Positions 1-8,658 of a DNA stretch of 64,000 bases are shown here, one piece after another. The notes under the pieces were generated by a model, which saw only the letters and a program-made list of their open reading frames with translations, was not told where the DNA came from and searched no databases. A program made the translations under genes and the position numbers. The DNA lies in the NCBI RefSeq assembly GCF_023147505.1, contig NZ_JAHXPB010000004.1, positions 285,942-349,941 of the forward strand. Direction: 5' to 3'. Positions within the stretch are counted from its first letter, which is position 1, and each line of letters begins with the position of its first letter. Source of the DNA: Brevundimonas sp. EYE_349 (GTDB lineage Bacteria > Pseudomonadota > Alphaproteobacteria > Caulobacterales > Caulobacteraceae).

Positions 1-2
1 GG

Positions 3-281
3 CTTATCGGCCCGCTGTTCGTCGGCGTCCTGCTGAACGCCGTCATAAGGCCGGTGATGGCCGACCGATTAGGGGGTGAACAGGTCGTGACCGGGGCCGG
101 CGTGCGGGGCCGAGACGTGCATTGGGTGTTCGATGCGCCGACCCAAGGCGAACACCCGCTGGCCACGGTGTTTCTGGGATGGTCACACGGCCAGATTGCC
201 TTGGTCGCGCTGGCGGCCGCTGTGGTGCTCGGACTGGGGGAATGGTCCATCGGGCTGTTGAGAAGGCGAGGAAAAGGCTGA
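3..281 (+). CDS. C-terminal end of a multi-pass membrane protein (partial)
   Basis: The reading frame is open from the left edge to a TGA at 279-281, so only the last 92 residues are visible. Two hydrophobic stretches are seen, one at the edge (LIGPLFVGVLLNAVI) and one near the end (IALVALAAAVVLGLGEW), separated by a polar loop; the tail is basic (LLRRRGKG), which fits a cytoplasmic C-terminus of an inner-membrane protein. An MFS-type permease or other polytopic protein is possible, but nothing visible identifies the family. It converges with the polysaccharide deacetylase gene to its right. Confidence 0.5.
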   Translation, partial: LIGPLFVGVLLNAVIRPVMADRLGGEQVVTGAGVRGRDVHWVFDAPTQGEHPLATVFLGWSHGQIALVALAAAVVLGLGEWSIGLLRRRGKG

Positions 282-312
282 CCGGCCTGCGGCGCGGCCT
301 CAGTTCAGCGAT

Positions 313-1053
313 TCAGGTCGTCGCCAGCCGCCATGCCGCCGCAACCGGCTGAATGTCCAGGTTTGCCGCCTTGGCCAGGCGGATCAGACGATCGATGTCC
401 TCTAGCCGGCATCCATAGGGCGTCGGGGCGTCGCTGACGTCATGGCCATAGGCGATCAGCCAACTCTTTGACTCCGCCGTCTGCTCTATCAGTTTCTCCA
501 GATCATAGCCCGGCAGGCGGCGGCTCTCGAGACCGATGGCCTGCAACAGATTACGGTCCGCAGTTCCTGTGTTGACGCCATCGCGCACCCCGCGTCCGCA
601 CAGGAACCGGCGGTCGATCACTGGCTTGGCCGTCCGCGCGCAGTCGCCGAACGGATAGGCGAAGGTCTGCATTTCATAACCATTCAGCCGCTCGGCCACC
701 CAGGCGGCGTTGCGCGCCAGGCTGGCGTCCAGTTCGGCCGGCGACAGGGTCAGGGTCGAGACGTGTTCGTAGGTATGGCAGCCGACCTCATGCCCCGCCG
801 CGTGCAGGGCCTGCAGATGCTCGACCTCGAACTGAGGCAGGTCCAGGTTCCGCCCGCCCGCCAGACCGCCGCACACATAATAGGTCGCCTTGACGCCATG
901 CTGGGCCAGAATGGGTCCGGCCTCTGTCCAGGCGCTGGCGGGGATGTCATCGAACGACAGGCTCAGAACCCCGCGCGCCGGTCGGATATCGACGGGGCGG
1001 ACGTCCAGATAGCGGCCGGCGCGGCGGCGCATCTTGTCGATGAAGGCTCTCAT
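313..1053 (-). CDS. Polysaccharide deacetylase family protein (NodB homology domain)
   Basis: A 246-residue protein with the features of carbohydrate esterase family 4. The motif SFDD near residue 33 provides the catalytic base and metal-binding aspartates, GHEVGCHTYEH near residue 87 supplies the metal-binding histidines, and AYPFGDC follows further on. Late in the protein, AYGHDVSD supplies the last conserved histidine region. The family removes N- or O-acetyl groups from polysaccharides or peptidoglycan; the substrate here cannot be told. There is no signal peptide, so a cytoplasmic or peripheral location is likely. It lies 37 bp downstream of pncB on the same strand and may be cotranscribed with it. 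Confidence 0.85.
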   Translation of the reverse strand: MRAFIDKMRRRAGRYLDVRPVDIRPARGVLSLSFDDIPASAWTEAGPILAQHGVKATYYVCGGLAGGRNLDLPQFEVEHLQALHAAGHEVGCHTYEHVSTLTLSPAELDASLARNAAWVAERLNGYEMQTFAYPFGDCARTAKPVIDRRFLCGRGVRDGVNTGTADRNLLQAIGLESRRLPGYDLEKLIEQTAESKSWLIAYGHDVSDAPTPYGCRLEDIDRLIRLAKAANLDIQPVAAAWRLATT

Positions 1054-1090
1054 GACCGGCCTTATCCCACAGCCGCCTTAAGGTCGGGTT

Positions 1091-2386
1091 TCAGACGGTG
1101 ACAGGTTGCGCCGTTACGCCGCGCACGCCGAAGACGCGGCGATAGCGTTCGATCTCGGCCGGATCGCCCACGGCTTTTTCAGGATTGTCCGACAGTTTGA
1201 CAGCGGGTCGCCCCCCGGCCTCGGCCACCTTGCAGACCAGAGAAATAGGCTCCAGTTCAGGCGCGAAGGCGGGCGAGCAGTCGCGGAAGTCATTGGTCAG
1301 ATTGGTGCCCCAGCCGAAGCTGAGACGGGCGCGACCGTGGAAGTGCGCGTGGGTCGCCTCGATGCTGTCGATGTCCATGCCGTCCGAGAAGATCAGCAGC
1401 TTCTCCTTCGGATCGCGCCCATGCGCTGTCCACCAGCCGATCAACCGCTCGCCGGCGGGAATGGGCGGGGCGGAATCGGGACGGAAGCCGGTCCAGTCGG
1501 CCACCCATTCCGGCGCCTGATCCAGAAAGGCCTCGGTGCCGAAGGCGTCGGGCAGGACGATCAGCAGATTGCCCGCATAATGTCTGCGCCACTCGTCCAG
1601 CACGGCGTAAGGGACCTGGGCCAAGGCCGCGTCGTCGGGCGCCAGGGCGGCCAGCACCATCGGCAGCTCGTGGCCATTGGTGCCGATGGCCTCCAGATCG
1701 TTCTCCATGGCGTGCAGCACGTTCGATGTGCCGATGAAGGACCGGCCCAGACCCTCCTTCAGGGCCTGAATGCACCAGCGTTGCCACAGGAAACCGTGCC
1801 GTCGCCGGGTGCCGAAGTCCGAAAGGGCAAGATCGGGCAGGAGCCGCAACCGCTCCACCTTGGACCAAAGCCGGGTCTTGGCGCGCGAATACAGGATGTC
1901 CAGTTCGAAGCGACCCAGCCGCTGCATCCCGACCCGGCAGCGCAACTCGTTCAGGATGGCCAGCGCCGGGATTTCCCACAGCGTCACCTCGGCCCAGGCG
2001 CCGGAGAAGGTCAGCACATACTGACCATCCTGAACCGACAGATCGTATTCCGGCAATTGGTAGTCGGTCAGCCATGCGATGAAATCCGGCGAGAAGATCT
2101 GCTTCACCCCATAGAAGCTGTTGCCCGCCAGCCAGACCAACTCCTTGTTGGTGAAGCGCAGGGTGCGGGCGTGATCCAACTGTTCGCGCAGGGCCGCGAT
2201 GTCGACTTCTTCGGCCAGACGCACGGTCTTGGTGCGGTTGATGACCTGGAAGGTGACCGGCCCGTCGCGATGCTCGCGCCAGATCATCTGCAGCATCAGC
2301 AGCTTGTAGAAGTCGGTGTCCAGCAGGCTGCGGACGATCGGGTCCAGGCGAAAGCCGTGGTCATAGGCGCGTTTGGCGAGATCCAT
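1091..2386 (-). CDS. pncB: Nicotinate phosphoribosyltransferase
   Basis: A 431-residue protein, the usual length of bacterial PncB. It begins with the family pattern [17 protein letters not shown], and contains GTSNVLHAM and the C-terminal [11 protein letters not shown] segment that contacts the phosphoribosyl group. It makes nicotinate mononucleotide from nicotinate and PRPP with ATP hydrolysis, the entry step of the Preiss-Handler NAD salvage route. The start ATG at 2384-2386 precedes the conserved N-terminus without surplus. The following gene on the same strand is the polysaccharide deacetylase, which has no obvious metabolic link. Confidence 0.95.
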   Translation of the reverse strand: MDLAKRAYDHGFRLDPIVRSLLDTDFYKLLMLQMIWREHRDGPVTFQVINRTKTVRLAEEVDIAALREQLDHARTLRFTNKELVWLAGNSFYGVKQIFSPDFIAWLTDYQLPEYDLSVQDGQYVLTFSGAWAEVTLWEIPALAILNELRCRVGMQRLGRFELDILYSRAKTRLWSKVERLRLLPDLALSDFGTRRRHGFLWQRWCIQALKEGLGRSFIGTSNVLHAMENDLEAIGTNGHELPMVLAALAPDDAALAQVPYAVLDEWRRHYAGNLLIVLPDAFGTEAFLDQAPEWVADWTGFRPDSAPPIPAGERLIGWWTAHGRDPKEKLLIFSDGMDIDSIEATHAHFHGRARLSFGWGTNLTNDFRDCSPAFAPELEPISLVCKVAEAGGRPAVKLSDNPEKAVGDPAEIERYRRVFGVRGVTAQPVTV

Positions 2387-2441
2387 GACGGCATTTGAGC
2401 CGATGGGACCGGGGAGTGCACGTTTTTTCCGCCTCTTCCTC

Positions 2442-2549
2442 CGTCATCCTCGGGCTTGACCCGAGGATCGGATGTTGGACGGACTGTGCGTCAGTTCGGG
2501 CGCAATGCGGCGGAAACCCCGGTCCTCGGGTCAAGCCCGAGAATGACGA
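2442..2549. repeat. Palindromic intergenic repeat, CGTCATYC...GRATGACG family
   Basis: Two inverted arms lie at 2442-2469 and 2521-2549, reading CGTCATCCTCGGGCTTGACC onward and its near-perfect reverse complement. Each arm is itself partly palindromic (CTCGGGCTTGACCCGAG). It fills most of the gap between pncB and dinB. The element at 29695-29725 starts and ends with the same CGTCATCC/GGATGACG tips. Such REP- or RIME-like elements are common in alphaproteobacterial genomes. Confidence 0.75.
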
Positions 2550-2562
2550 GGCGGGGATCTCT

Positions 2563-3825
2563 TCACCCCTTCAGCGCCCGCCCCGCCACCACGGCGTCCT
2601 TGCCGAACTTCTCACGCAGCACGTCGATGGCGCGTTCGGTCTTCAGGGCGCGGGTCTCGGGTGTCTGGAACAGGCCGGCGGGCGCGTCCTCCGCGTCCTG
2701 AACATCGGCCATGCCGATGCCGATCAGGCGATAGGGGCGGCCCAGTTCCGGTTTCAACAGGTCCCGCCCGGCGGCGAACAGGGCGCGCGCGGTCTGGACC
2801 GGATCGGGCAGGGTGATGCGGCGGGTCACGATCTTGAAATCCGCGCGCCGCAGCTTCAGCACCAGGACACGACTGGCCACCCCGTCGCGGCGGGCCTTGG
2901 ACGCCAGCTTCTCGCACAGCGGCCACAGCTCGGCCTCCAGCGCCTCGGCCGACGTCAGGTCTTCGTTGAAGGTGGTCTCGGCGCTCATCCCCTTGCGGTC
3001 CCGCTCGGGGTTCACGGCGCGGGCGTCGCGGGCGTAGGCCAGGTCGTGCAGGCGCAAACCCGATTCGCCGTAGCGTTTGACCAGATCGCGCACGTCCGCC
3101 CGCGCCAGGTCGCCGATGGTGGAATAGCCGTCGCTGCGCAACGCCTTGCCGAACACCGGGCCGACGCCGGGCAGGGCGGTGACGGGGCGGGGCGCCAGCA
3201 GGCTTTGCGCATTCGCCGTCCCCACGACGGAGAAGCCGCGCGGCTTATCCATCTCCGACGCCATCTTGGCCAGGAAGCGGTTGGGCGCCAGGCCGATGGA
3301 CACGGTCAGGCCGGTCGCCTCCTCAATCCGCTTCTGAAACCGGATCAACTGCAGCGCGGGCGGCCCGCCGTTCAGTCGTTCGGTTCCCGACAGATCGACC
3401 CAGGCCTCGTCCAGCGACAGCGGCTGGATCAGCGGCGTCAGTTGTCCCAAGGCGCCCAGGATACGTTGGGATTCGAAGACGTATTTCGTGAAGTCGGGCC
3501 GGATGACCACGGCCTCCGGGCAGGCCTTCAGCGCCTTGAACATCGGCATGGCCGAGCCGACGCCGTACTGGCGCGCGACATAGCAGGCGGTGGACACAAC
3601 GCCGCGCTTGCCTCCGCCGACGATAACCGGCTTGTCACGCAGTTCCGGCCGGTCGCGCTTCTCGACCGAGGCGTAGAAGGCGTCGCAATCCATGTGGGCG
3701 ATGGACAGCTGGTCCAGTTCGGGATCGGCGACAATCCGTCGCGATCCGCACGCCGGACATCGGCCATCCGGCGGCCCGGCGGGGTCTTCGCCGGTCCAAA
3801 GGCAGTCGCGACATATGGCCTTCAT
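2563..3825 (-). CDS. dinB: DNA polymerase IV (Y-family) with N-terminal zinc ribbon
   Basis: A translesion DNA polymerase of about 420 residues. The catalytic palm is seen in [15 protein letters not shown], the second metal-binding motif in [12 protein letters not shown], and the helix-hairpin-helix thumb in [13 protein letters not shown], followed by a little-finger domain. Ahead of the polymerase are about 45 extra residues with a CxxC...CxxC pattern (CRDC and CPAC), a probable zinc ribbon. The ATG at 3823-3825 is preferred; a GTG two codons upstream (3829-3831) is also possible. The gene is alone on its strand and diverges from divK. Family role: error-prone synthesis past lesions. The ribbon could bind DNA or a partner, which is inference. 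Confidence 0.93.
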   Translation of the reverse strand: MKAICRDCLWTGEDPAGPPDGRCPACGSRRIVADPELDQLSIAHMDCDAFYASVEKRDRPELRDKPVIVGGGKRGVVSTACYVARQYGVGSAMPMFKALKACPEAVVIRPDFTKYVFESQRILGALGQLTPLIQPLSLDEAWVDLSGTERLNGGPPALQLIRFQKRIEEATGLTVSIGLAPNRFLAKMASEMDKPRGFSVVGTANAQSLLAPRPVTALPGVGPVFGKALRSDGYSTIGDLARADVRDLVKRYGESGLRLHDLAYARDARAVNPERDRKGMSAETTFNEDLTSAEALEAELWPLCEKLASKARRDGVASRVLVLKLRRADFKIVTRRITLPDPVQTARALFAAGRDLLKPELGRPYRLIGIGMADVQDAEDAPAGLFQTPETRALKTERAIDVLREKFGKDAVVAGRALKG

Positions 3826-3833
3826 GGCCACGC

Positions 3834-3848
3834 TTAAGGTCTCCGTAA
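3834..3848 (-). promoter_or_regulatory. Candidate CtrA box upstream of divK and dinB
   Basis: Read on the minus strand this is TTAC-N7-TTAA, one mismatch from the CtrA consensus TTAA-N7-TTAA. A second TTAA half-site lies at 3867-3870. The site is in the 112 bp between the divergent dinB and divK starts. divK is a known CtrA target in Caulobacter, which makes the position plausible, but the match is short and imperfect. Confidence 0.4.
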
Positions 3849-3937
3849 GTTTGGCTTCACCCCAACTTAAGACTGCCCGCCTACGAATGCGACCAACGAG
3901 GCGTCCCGCGTCAGAGGGGCGCGCAGGTCAGGTGATG

Positions 3938-4303
3938 ATGTCCAAGAAAGTCCTCATCGTCGAGGATAACGAGCTGAACATGAAGCTGTTTCATGATCTG
4001 CTCGATTCCCAGGGCTATGAGACCCTGCAGACCCGTGAAGGGCTGCAGGCGCTCGCCCTGGCCCGCGCCCATCACCCCGACCTGATCCTGATGGACATCC
4101 AGCTGCCGGAAATCTCGGGGCTGGAAGTCACCAAATGGCTGAAGGACGACGAGGAACTGAACCACATCCCCGTCATCGCCGTGACCGCCTTCGCTATGAA
4201 GGGCGATGAGGAGCGGATCCGCCAGGGCGGCTGCGAGGCCTATATCTCCAAGCCGATCTCGGTCATGCATTTCCTCGACACAATCCGGCAGCACCTGGGA
4301 TGA
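3938..4303 (+). CDS. divK: Single-domain response regulator DivK
   Basis: A 121-residue protein made only of a receiver domain. The acidic pocket (VEDN at 8-11), phosphoacceptor Asp53 (LILMDIQLP), the conserved Thr in VTAFA and Lys in ISKPI are all present. In Caulobacter, DivK is phosphorylated by DivJ, dephosphorylated by PleC and acts through DivL and CckA to lower CtrA activity and control division polarity. The start is set by comparison with that family; an ATG one codon upstream (3935) is equally close to the weak Shine-Dalgarno sequence. Its stop overlaps the pleD start by 4 bp, so the two are translationally coupled. Confidence 0.95.
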   Translation: MSKKVLIVEDNELNMKLFHDLLDSQGYETLQTREGLQALALARAHHPDLILMDIQLPEISGLEVTKWLKDDEELNHIPVIAVTAFAMKGDEERIRQGGCEAYISKPISVMHFLDTIRQHLG

Positions 4304-5661
4304 GCGCGCGCATCCTCGTGGTCGACGACGTGGACGTGAACGTCCGCCTGCTGGAAGCCAAGCTGACGGTTGAATATTACGACGCCCTGACCTGCAACGA
4401 CGGGGTCACGGCCTTGGCTCTGGCGGCTGAGCATCAGCCGGACCTGATCCTGCTGGACGTCATGATGCCCGGCATGGACGGGTTCGAGACCTGCCGACGG
4501 CTGAAGGCTGAGGCTGCGACCCGCCACATCCCGGTCGTGCTGGTCACCGCCCTGGACGGGCGTCAGGACCGTATTCGCGGGCTGGAGGCGGGCGCCGACG
4601 ACTTCCTGACCAAACCCATCGACGACGTGATCCTGTTCGCGCGGGTCAAGTCGCTGACCCGGCTGAAACAGGTGATGGACGAACTGCGCGAGCGCGAGGA
4701 AAGCGGCCGGCGCCTGGGCGTCGATTCTGACGGAGCGACCCGGCTGCGCAGCGAGGGCGGCCGCGTGCTGATCGTGGACGATGACCTGCGACAGGCCGAG
4801 AAGATCGCACATGAACTGGGTTCGGAACACCGCGTCACCATCGAATCCAACCCGGATGCGGCCCTGGCGGCGGCGCGCGGCGTGTTGGACCTGATCATCG
4901 TCAATGTGGCGGCGACCAGCTTCGACGGTCTGCGGATCGTGGCCCAGGCCAAGTCGGGCGACGCCCGCCGAGCGCCGATCCTGGCCATAGTCGATGCAGC
5001 CGAACGGCCGCGCATGGTCAAGGCGTTGGAGCTGGGCGCCGCCGACATCCTGCCGCGCCCAATCGACACCGAGGAACTGTCGGCGCGGGTCCGCACCCAG
5101 ATCCGCCGCAAACGCTACACCGACTTCCTGCGTCATAAGCTGGACAGCAGCATGGAGATGGCCGTCACGGACGCCCTGACCGGCCTGCATAACCGGCGCT
5201 ACATGACCGGCCAGCTGCAGGCCCTGGTAGGCCGTGCGGCCCAGGGCGGCGCCCAGGTGGCGGTGCTGGTCCTGGACATCGACCACTTCAAGTCGGTCAA
5301 CGACGGCTTCGGCCACGATGCCGGCGACGAGGTGCTGGTCGAGTTCGCCGTGCGCCTGGCCACCAACGTCCGCGCCGTGGATCTGCCGTGCCGCATGGGC
5401 GGCGAGGAGTTCGTCGTCGTCATGCCGGGCGCTAGTCTGGAGGACGCGGGCCGTGTCGCCGAACGCATCCGCCGCGATGTCGCCTCCGCCCCGTTCCGGG
5501 TCATGGGCGGCAAGGAGCAGATCACCATCACCATCTCGATCGGCGTGGCCGCCACGGTCGGCGACGGCGACACGCCCGAAGGTCTGCTGAAACGCGCCGA
5601 TGAAGGGGTCTATGAGGCCAAGGCCGCCGGCCGCAATCGGGTGATCGCCCGCGCGGCCTGA
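4300..5661 (+). CDS. pleD: Response regulator diguanylate cyclase PleD
   Basis: A 453-residue protein with the PleD layout: receiver domain 1 (about 1-120) with phosphoacceptor Asp53 in [11 protein letters not shown], a degenerate adaptor receiver domain (about 150-275), and a C-terminal GGDEF domain with the active-site motif GGEEF. RAVD five residues before GGEEF matches the RxxD inhibitory site that binds cyclic di-GMP. It makes cyclic di-GMP from two GTP after phosphorylation-driven dimerisation and in Caulobacter controls the swarmer-to-stalked transition. It is coupled to divK by a 4-bp ATGA overlap and is followed by a strong hairpin at 5684-5710. Confidence 0.96.
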   Translation: MSARILVVDDVDVNVRLLEAKLTVEYYDALTCNDGVTALALAAEHQPDLILLDVMMPGMDGFETCRRLKAEAATRHIPVVLVTALDGRQDRIRGLEAGADDFLTKPIDDVILFARVKSLTRLKQVMDELREREESGRRLGVDSDGATRLRSEGGRVLIVDDDLRQAEKIAHELGSEHRVTIESNPDAALAAARGVLDLIIVNVAATSFDGLRIVAQAKSGDARRAPILAIVDAAERPRMVKALELGAADILPRPIDTEELSARVRTQIRRKRYTDFLRHKLDSSMEMAVTDALTGLHNRRYMTGQLQALVGRAAQGGAQVAVLVLDIDHFKSVNDGFGHDAGDEVLVEFAVRLATNVRAVDLPCRMGGEEFVVVMPGASLEDAGRVAERIRRDVASAPFRVMGGKEQITITISIGVAATVGDGDTPEGLLKRADEGVYEAKAAGRNRVIARAA

Positions 5662-5683
5662 GGTCAGGCCCCGACAACGAAAA

Positions 5684-5710
5684 ACGCCCGGCTGGAGACC
5701 AGCCGGGCGT
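5684..5710. terminator. Bidirectional intrinsic terminator between pleD and rpmG
   Basis: A perfect 12-bp stem (ACGCCCGGCTGG / CCAGCCGGGCGT) with a 3-nt loop. Read on the minus strand it is followed by TTTT, as expected for the end of rpmG. Read on the plus strand a looser T-containing stretch (CTCGATTTT) follows, so it probably also serves pleD. Confidence 0.8.
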
Positions 5711-5735
5711 CCTCGATTTTCAGCCGATCAAGTGC

Positions 5736-5903
5736 TTACTTGATCTTGCCTTCCTTGAACTCGACGTGCTTACGCACGACGGGGTCGTACTTCTTGACGA
5801 CCATCTTCTCGGTCATGGTGCGGGCGTTCTTCTTGGTGACGTAGAAGAAGCCGGTGTCGGCCGTGGAGTTCAGGCGGATCTTGATGGAAGCCGGTTTGGC
5901 CAT
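5736..5903 (-). CDS. rpmG: Large ribosomal subunit protein bL33
   Basis: A 55-residue protein starting [20 protein letters not shown] with the family pattern [13 protein letters not shown] and ending in VEFKEGKIK. It lacks the four zinc-binding cysteines of the other L33 type, so it is the zinc-independent paralogue. It is monocistronic, ends at the hairpin 5684-5710, and faces away from the secreted protein gene at 6030. Length and sequence are typical for alphaproteobacteria. Confidence 0.95.
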   Translation of the reverse strand: MAKPASIKIRLNSTADTGFFYVTKKNARTMTEKMVVKKYDPVVRKHVEFKEGKIK

Positions 5904-6029
5904 CGGAATTACCTCTGCGACGGCGAAAGCCGCTTAAAATAAGAGGCGCGGAACATACTCAGGATCGCCCCAAAGTCAACGGGCGCGATGACGCGTTGAT
6001 GGGGCGGGGCGCACATATAGTCTGACCGC

Positions 6030-6596
6030 ATGAAAATCGCATCCCTGCTGGCCGCTGCGGCCCTGATCTCCCTCGCGTCCGCCGGCGTGGCGGCCGCGTC
6101 TCCCGCGCCGGCGCAGCACGATTTCCTGGCGCGGTTGAACGCCCTGTGCGGCCAGCGATTCGAAGGCCGTGTCGTCACCACCGACGCCGCCGACGCCAGG
6201 TTCGCCAGCGAGCGGCTGATCATGCACGTCCGCGACTGTTCGTCGGACGAGGTGCGCATTCCCTTCGCCGTGGGGGCGGATCGTTCGCGGACCTGGGTCG
6301 TGACGAAGATGGGCGCCGGTCTGCGGCTGAAGCACGACCATCGGCACGCCGACGGAACAACCGACGTGCTGCACTGGTACGGCGGCGACACGGCCAACGC
6401 CGGCACGGCCGAGCGGCAGGAGTTCCCGGTGGACGCCGAATCTGTCGCTCTGTTCAACGCCAATGACGCGGCGGTCTCGACCACCAATGTCTGGGCGATG
6501 GAGGTCTATCCCGACCGGATGTTCGCCTATGAACTGCGCCGCCCCAACCGCCATTTCCGCGTCGAGTTCGACCTGAGCAAGCCGATCGCGGACTAA
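6030..6596 (+). CDS. Secreted protein of unknown function
   Basis: A 188-residue protein with a clear Sec signal peptide: basic start, hydrophobic core (LLAAAALISLASAGVAAAS) and a probable cut after the AAAS-PAPA region. The mature part contains CGQRFEGRV near the start and a second cysteine in VRDCSSDEV, so one disulfide is possible. I do not recognise a family. It is preceded by an AT-rich block (CATATAG at about 6013) close to the start codon that could be a -10 element with a short leader. It is convergent with the DUF5990 gene, whose stop is only 3 bp away. Confidence 0.75.
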   Translation: MKIASLLAAAALISLASAGVAAASPAPAQHDFLARLNALCGQRFEGRVVTTDAADARFASERLIMHVRDCSSDEVRIPFAVGADRSRTWVVTKMGAGLRLKHDHRHADGTTDVLHWYGGDTANAGTAERQEFPVDAESVALFNANDAAVSTTNVWAMEVYPDRMFAYELRRPNRHFRVEFDLSKPIAD

Positions 6597-6598
6597 GG

Positions 6599-6928
6599 TC
6601 AGATGGCGCGCCAGGCCTGAAGCGGCCGCACCGTGGCGCAGGCCGGGCCGCCGTTCCGGGCGCGGCCGGGCAGGATGATCTCCAGCACACGTCCCTGACG
6701 CGCCTGGGTCAGCATATCGGCGGAAATGTCGTGAACGTCGATCTTGGCGCGGCGGCTCCATTCGCTGGCGTGCTGACCAGCCGAGGTTCCGATGGCGATA
6801 TAGACGAACCGCCGCGTCGACCCCTCGCGCCGCACGAAGGGGCCGGTCAGGCGGCCGTCGTCGGACAGGGTGATCGGCGCGTCGAAACTGATCGGGCCGT
6901 CGCCGGCGATGCGCGCCCCCACCGGCAT
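6599..6928 (-). CDS. DUF5990-like protein, possibly N-terminally shortened
   Basis: The 109 residues carry the family-like core GPFVRREGSTRRFVYIAIGT followed by SAGQ, W-SRRAK and GGPACATV. The function of the family is unknown. Homologous-looking residues (YSLQDKAN) continue upstream of this ATG to the TGA that ends the Nudix gene, in the same frame. The real N-terminus may therefore be missing, or separated by a frameshift. The gene follows the Nudix gene with a 27-bp gap on the same strand. Confidence 0.6.
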   Translation of the reverse strand: MPVGARIAGDGPISFDAPITLSDDGRLTGPFVRREGSTRRFVYIAIGTSAGQHASEWSRRAKIDVHDISADMLTQARQGRVLEIILPGRARNGGPACATVRPLQAWRAI

Positions 6929-6955
6929 ATTGGCCTTGTCTTGCAGGCTGTAGGG

Positions 6956-7666
6956 TCAGTCCCTGTGTTCGACGCGGTGCTGTCCGTGCGCCATACGCAC
7001 GAAGGGCAGGGGACGGTTCGGCTGCGTCAATCGTTCGGCCAACTCTCCCAGCACGAATCGGGTGATGGCCGGCAGGTCCAGCGCGCGCGCCTGATCCAGC
7101 GGCAGCCAGGCGATCTCGTCCAGTTCGCCCGATCCCGCCGTCGGCTCGGGCGTCAGCAGGGCCTCGGCCTGCGCCATGAAGAAACGCGCGTCGAACCGAC
7201 GTGCGCGGCCAGGCGGGGTGATGGCGCGCGCGATATAGGACAGGACCGACAGATCGGGCAGGGCGCCCGCCTGCCGATACTCGCGCCACGGTCCGGCGAC
7301 GCTGGCTGACGGCGCGGGCCGACCCAGGATCAGACCCGTCTCCTCGAATGTCTCGCGCACGGCGGTCAGGGCCAGGGCTCGCGCGCGGCGCGCGGGCAAC
7401 TCGATCTCCAGCCTCCGCGCGACGTCGGACGACAGATCGCCCGTCGAGGCGGCGGTGAAGTCGCTGCGGTCGATCCGCCCGCCCGGAAACACCCATTTCG
7501 ACGCCATGAACACATGACCGGGCGCGCGACGCCCCATCAGCACCTCGGGCCGCGACCCGCCCCGCGTCAGGATCAGGGTCGCAGCGTCCTTGGGCCTCTG
7601 CCGCACGCCTGTCACGCGCGGCGCGTCGGCCAGGTCCTGAGTGGCGTCGAAGGGGGCGGCAGACAT
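6956..7666 (-). CDS. Nudix hydrolase
   Basis: A 236-residue Nudix protein. GGRIDRSD starts the box region and RETFEETGL is the catalytic helix of the Nudix box, with its metal-binding glutamates. Between the two lies an insertion of about 35 residues, as in the longer NUDT7/NUDT19-like or CoA-pyrophosphatase-like members; the substrate cannot be assigned. It is upstream of the DUF5990-like gene in the same direction. Confidence 0.85.
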   Translation of the reverse strand: MSAAPFDATQDLADAPRVTGVRQRPKDAATLILTRGGSRPEVLMGRRAPGHVFMASKWVFPGGRIDRSDFTAASTGDLSSDVARRLEIELPARRARALALTAVRETFEETGLILGRPAPSASVAGPWREYRQAGALPDLSVLSYIARAITPPGRARRFDARFFMAQAEALLTPEPTAGSGELDEIAWLPLDQARALDLPAITRFVLGELAERLTQPNRPLPFVRMAHGQHRVEHRD

Positions 7667-7724
7667 GCCCGATCAATGAACCGGGACGAAAGATGGGGCA
7701 AGCCGCCTGACCTCCCGGCGGACG

Positions 7725-8519
7725 TCAGTCTCTGCGCCGCCAGTACGCGACATAGGTCCCCGCTTCCTGCTCGTCGGGCCGGTAGCCGAAGCGATGAGTG
7801 ACCGATGTCAGGCGAATCTTTTCGTCCGACGGTCGCAGTGTCAGGAAGGCGGCCATCAGTCGGTCGCGGTCCGCGTTCGAAAGGTTCGGACGGGTTTCGC
7901 CCGACACCTCGCAGAGGGTAGACGCGCAGGTGACCTTTACGGACGTAATGTCTTCGTCGAAGGCGGATACATCGTGATAGCCCTGTGAAAGCGCCTGTTC
8001 GGCTCGTGGCGACCAGGCTGCGTCTCGAGGGCCGTTCGCCACCTCGGCCTCAAGGACTTCCGGATCAGGGCGCGTCTGGCGTTCCGGCGCGTTCTGGGCA
8101 GACAAGGTTGTCGGCGCCGGATTCGGCTCAGTGGGCGACTTCGCGGTCTCATAAGACAGCAGGCTGGCGGCGAGCAGGGCGGCGGTGATCATGATCGGTC
8201 TCCAACGTCGGGTGAGGAACGCGCGGCCCAGAGGCGGCGCGTCGGGACGCGGAGGCTTTGAGGCGTCTGTCGGGAGCGGCGCCAGATCGATTAAATCGTC
8301 ACGATTTTCTTGGGCGACCAACAGGCGGGCGATTTCACGACTGGAGCCGATGCCGGTCTTGCGTCGTGCGGACCGGAAACGTTCGTTCACCGCCAGTTCG
8401 GACAGCCCCTTCAGGACGGCGATGGACTTGGCCGTGTGGCCCTGCCCAAGAAGGATCAGCAGTTCGCGCTCGGCTGCGTTCAGGCGAGCGAGTGCGGCGT
8501 CGAAAGGCTGATCCTTCAT
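7725..8519 (-). CDS. Membrane-anchored LuxR/GerE-type HTH protein
   Basis: About 264 residues in three parts. Residues about 8-70 resemble a GerE-type helix-turn-helix (LNAAERELLILLGQGHTAKS, then VNERFRSARRKTGI). A single membrane segment follows at about 108-125 (RPIMITAALLAASLLSYE). The remaining about 135 residues would be periplasmic, with two cysteines four apart (CASTLC) that could form a disulfide. This is a one-component regulator layout in which an outer domain signals to an inner DNA-binding domain. The ATG at 8517-8519 is preferred, because the alternative at 8526-8528 lies inside an intergenic repeat. Targets are unknown. Confidence 0.75.
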   Translation of the reverse strand: MKDQPFDAALARLNAAERELLILLGQGHTAKSIAVLKGLSELAVNERFRSARRKTGIGSSREIARLLVAQENRDDLIDLAPLPTDASKPPRPDAPPLGRAFLTRRWRPIMITAALLAASLLSYETAKSPTEPNPAPTTLSAQNAPERQTRPDPEVLEAEVANGPRDAAWSPRAEQALSQGYHDVSAFDEDITSVKVTCASTLCEVSGETRPNLSNADRDRLMAAFLTLRPSDEKIRLTSVTHRFGYRPDEQEAGTYVAYWRRRD

Positions 8520-8520
8520 C

Positions 8521-8649
8521 CCGCTCATCCCGGCGAAACCCGGGACCCAGTGCTTTCGTTCGCACCGGCGGTCGGGATTGGCGTTTGTGTCTCGCGACCA
8601 GCGCTCTTCGCCCGCAGACCTGGGTCCCGGCTTTCGCCGGGATGAGCGG
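8521..8649. repeat. Long inverted intergenic repeat, CCGCTCATCCCGG family
   Basis: Arms at 8521-8550 and 8620-8649 are near-perfect reverse complements over about 30 bp (CCGCTCATCCCGGCGAAACC onward), enclosing about 69 bp. It fills the gap between rnr and the HTH gene. The CTCATCCCGG tip resembles but is not identical to the CGTCATCC tip of the elements at 2442 and 29695, so it is a related or second family. Confidence 0.8.
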
Positions 8650-8658
8650 ATGTTGGGG

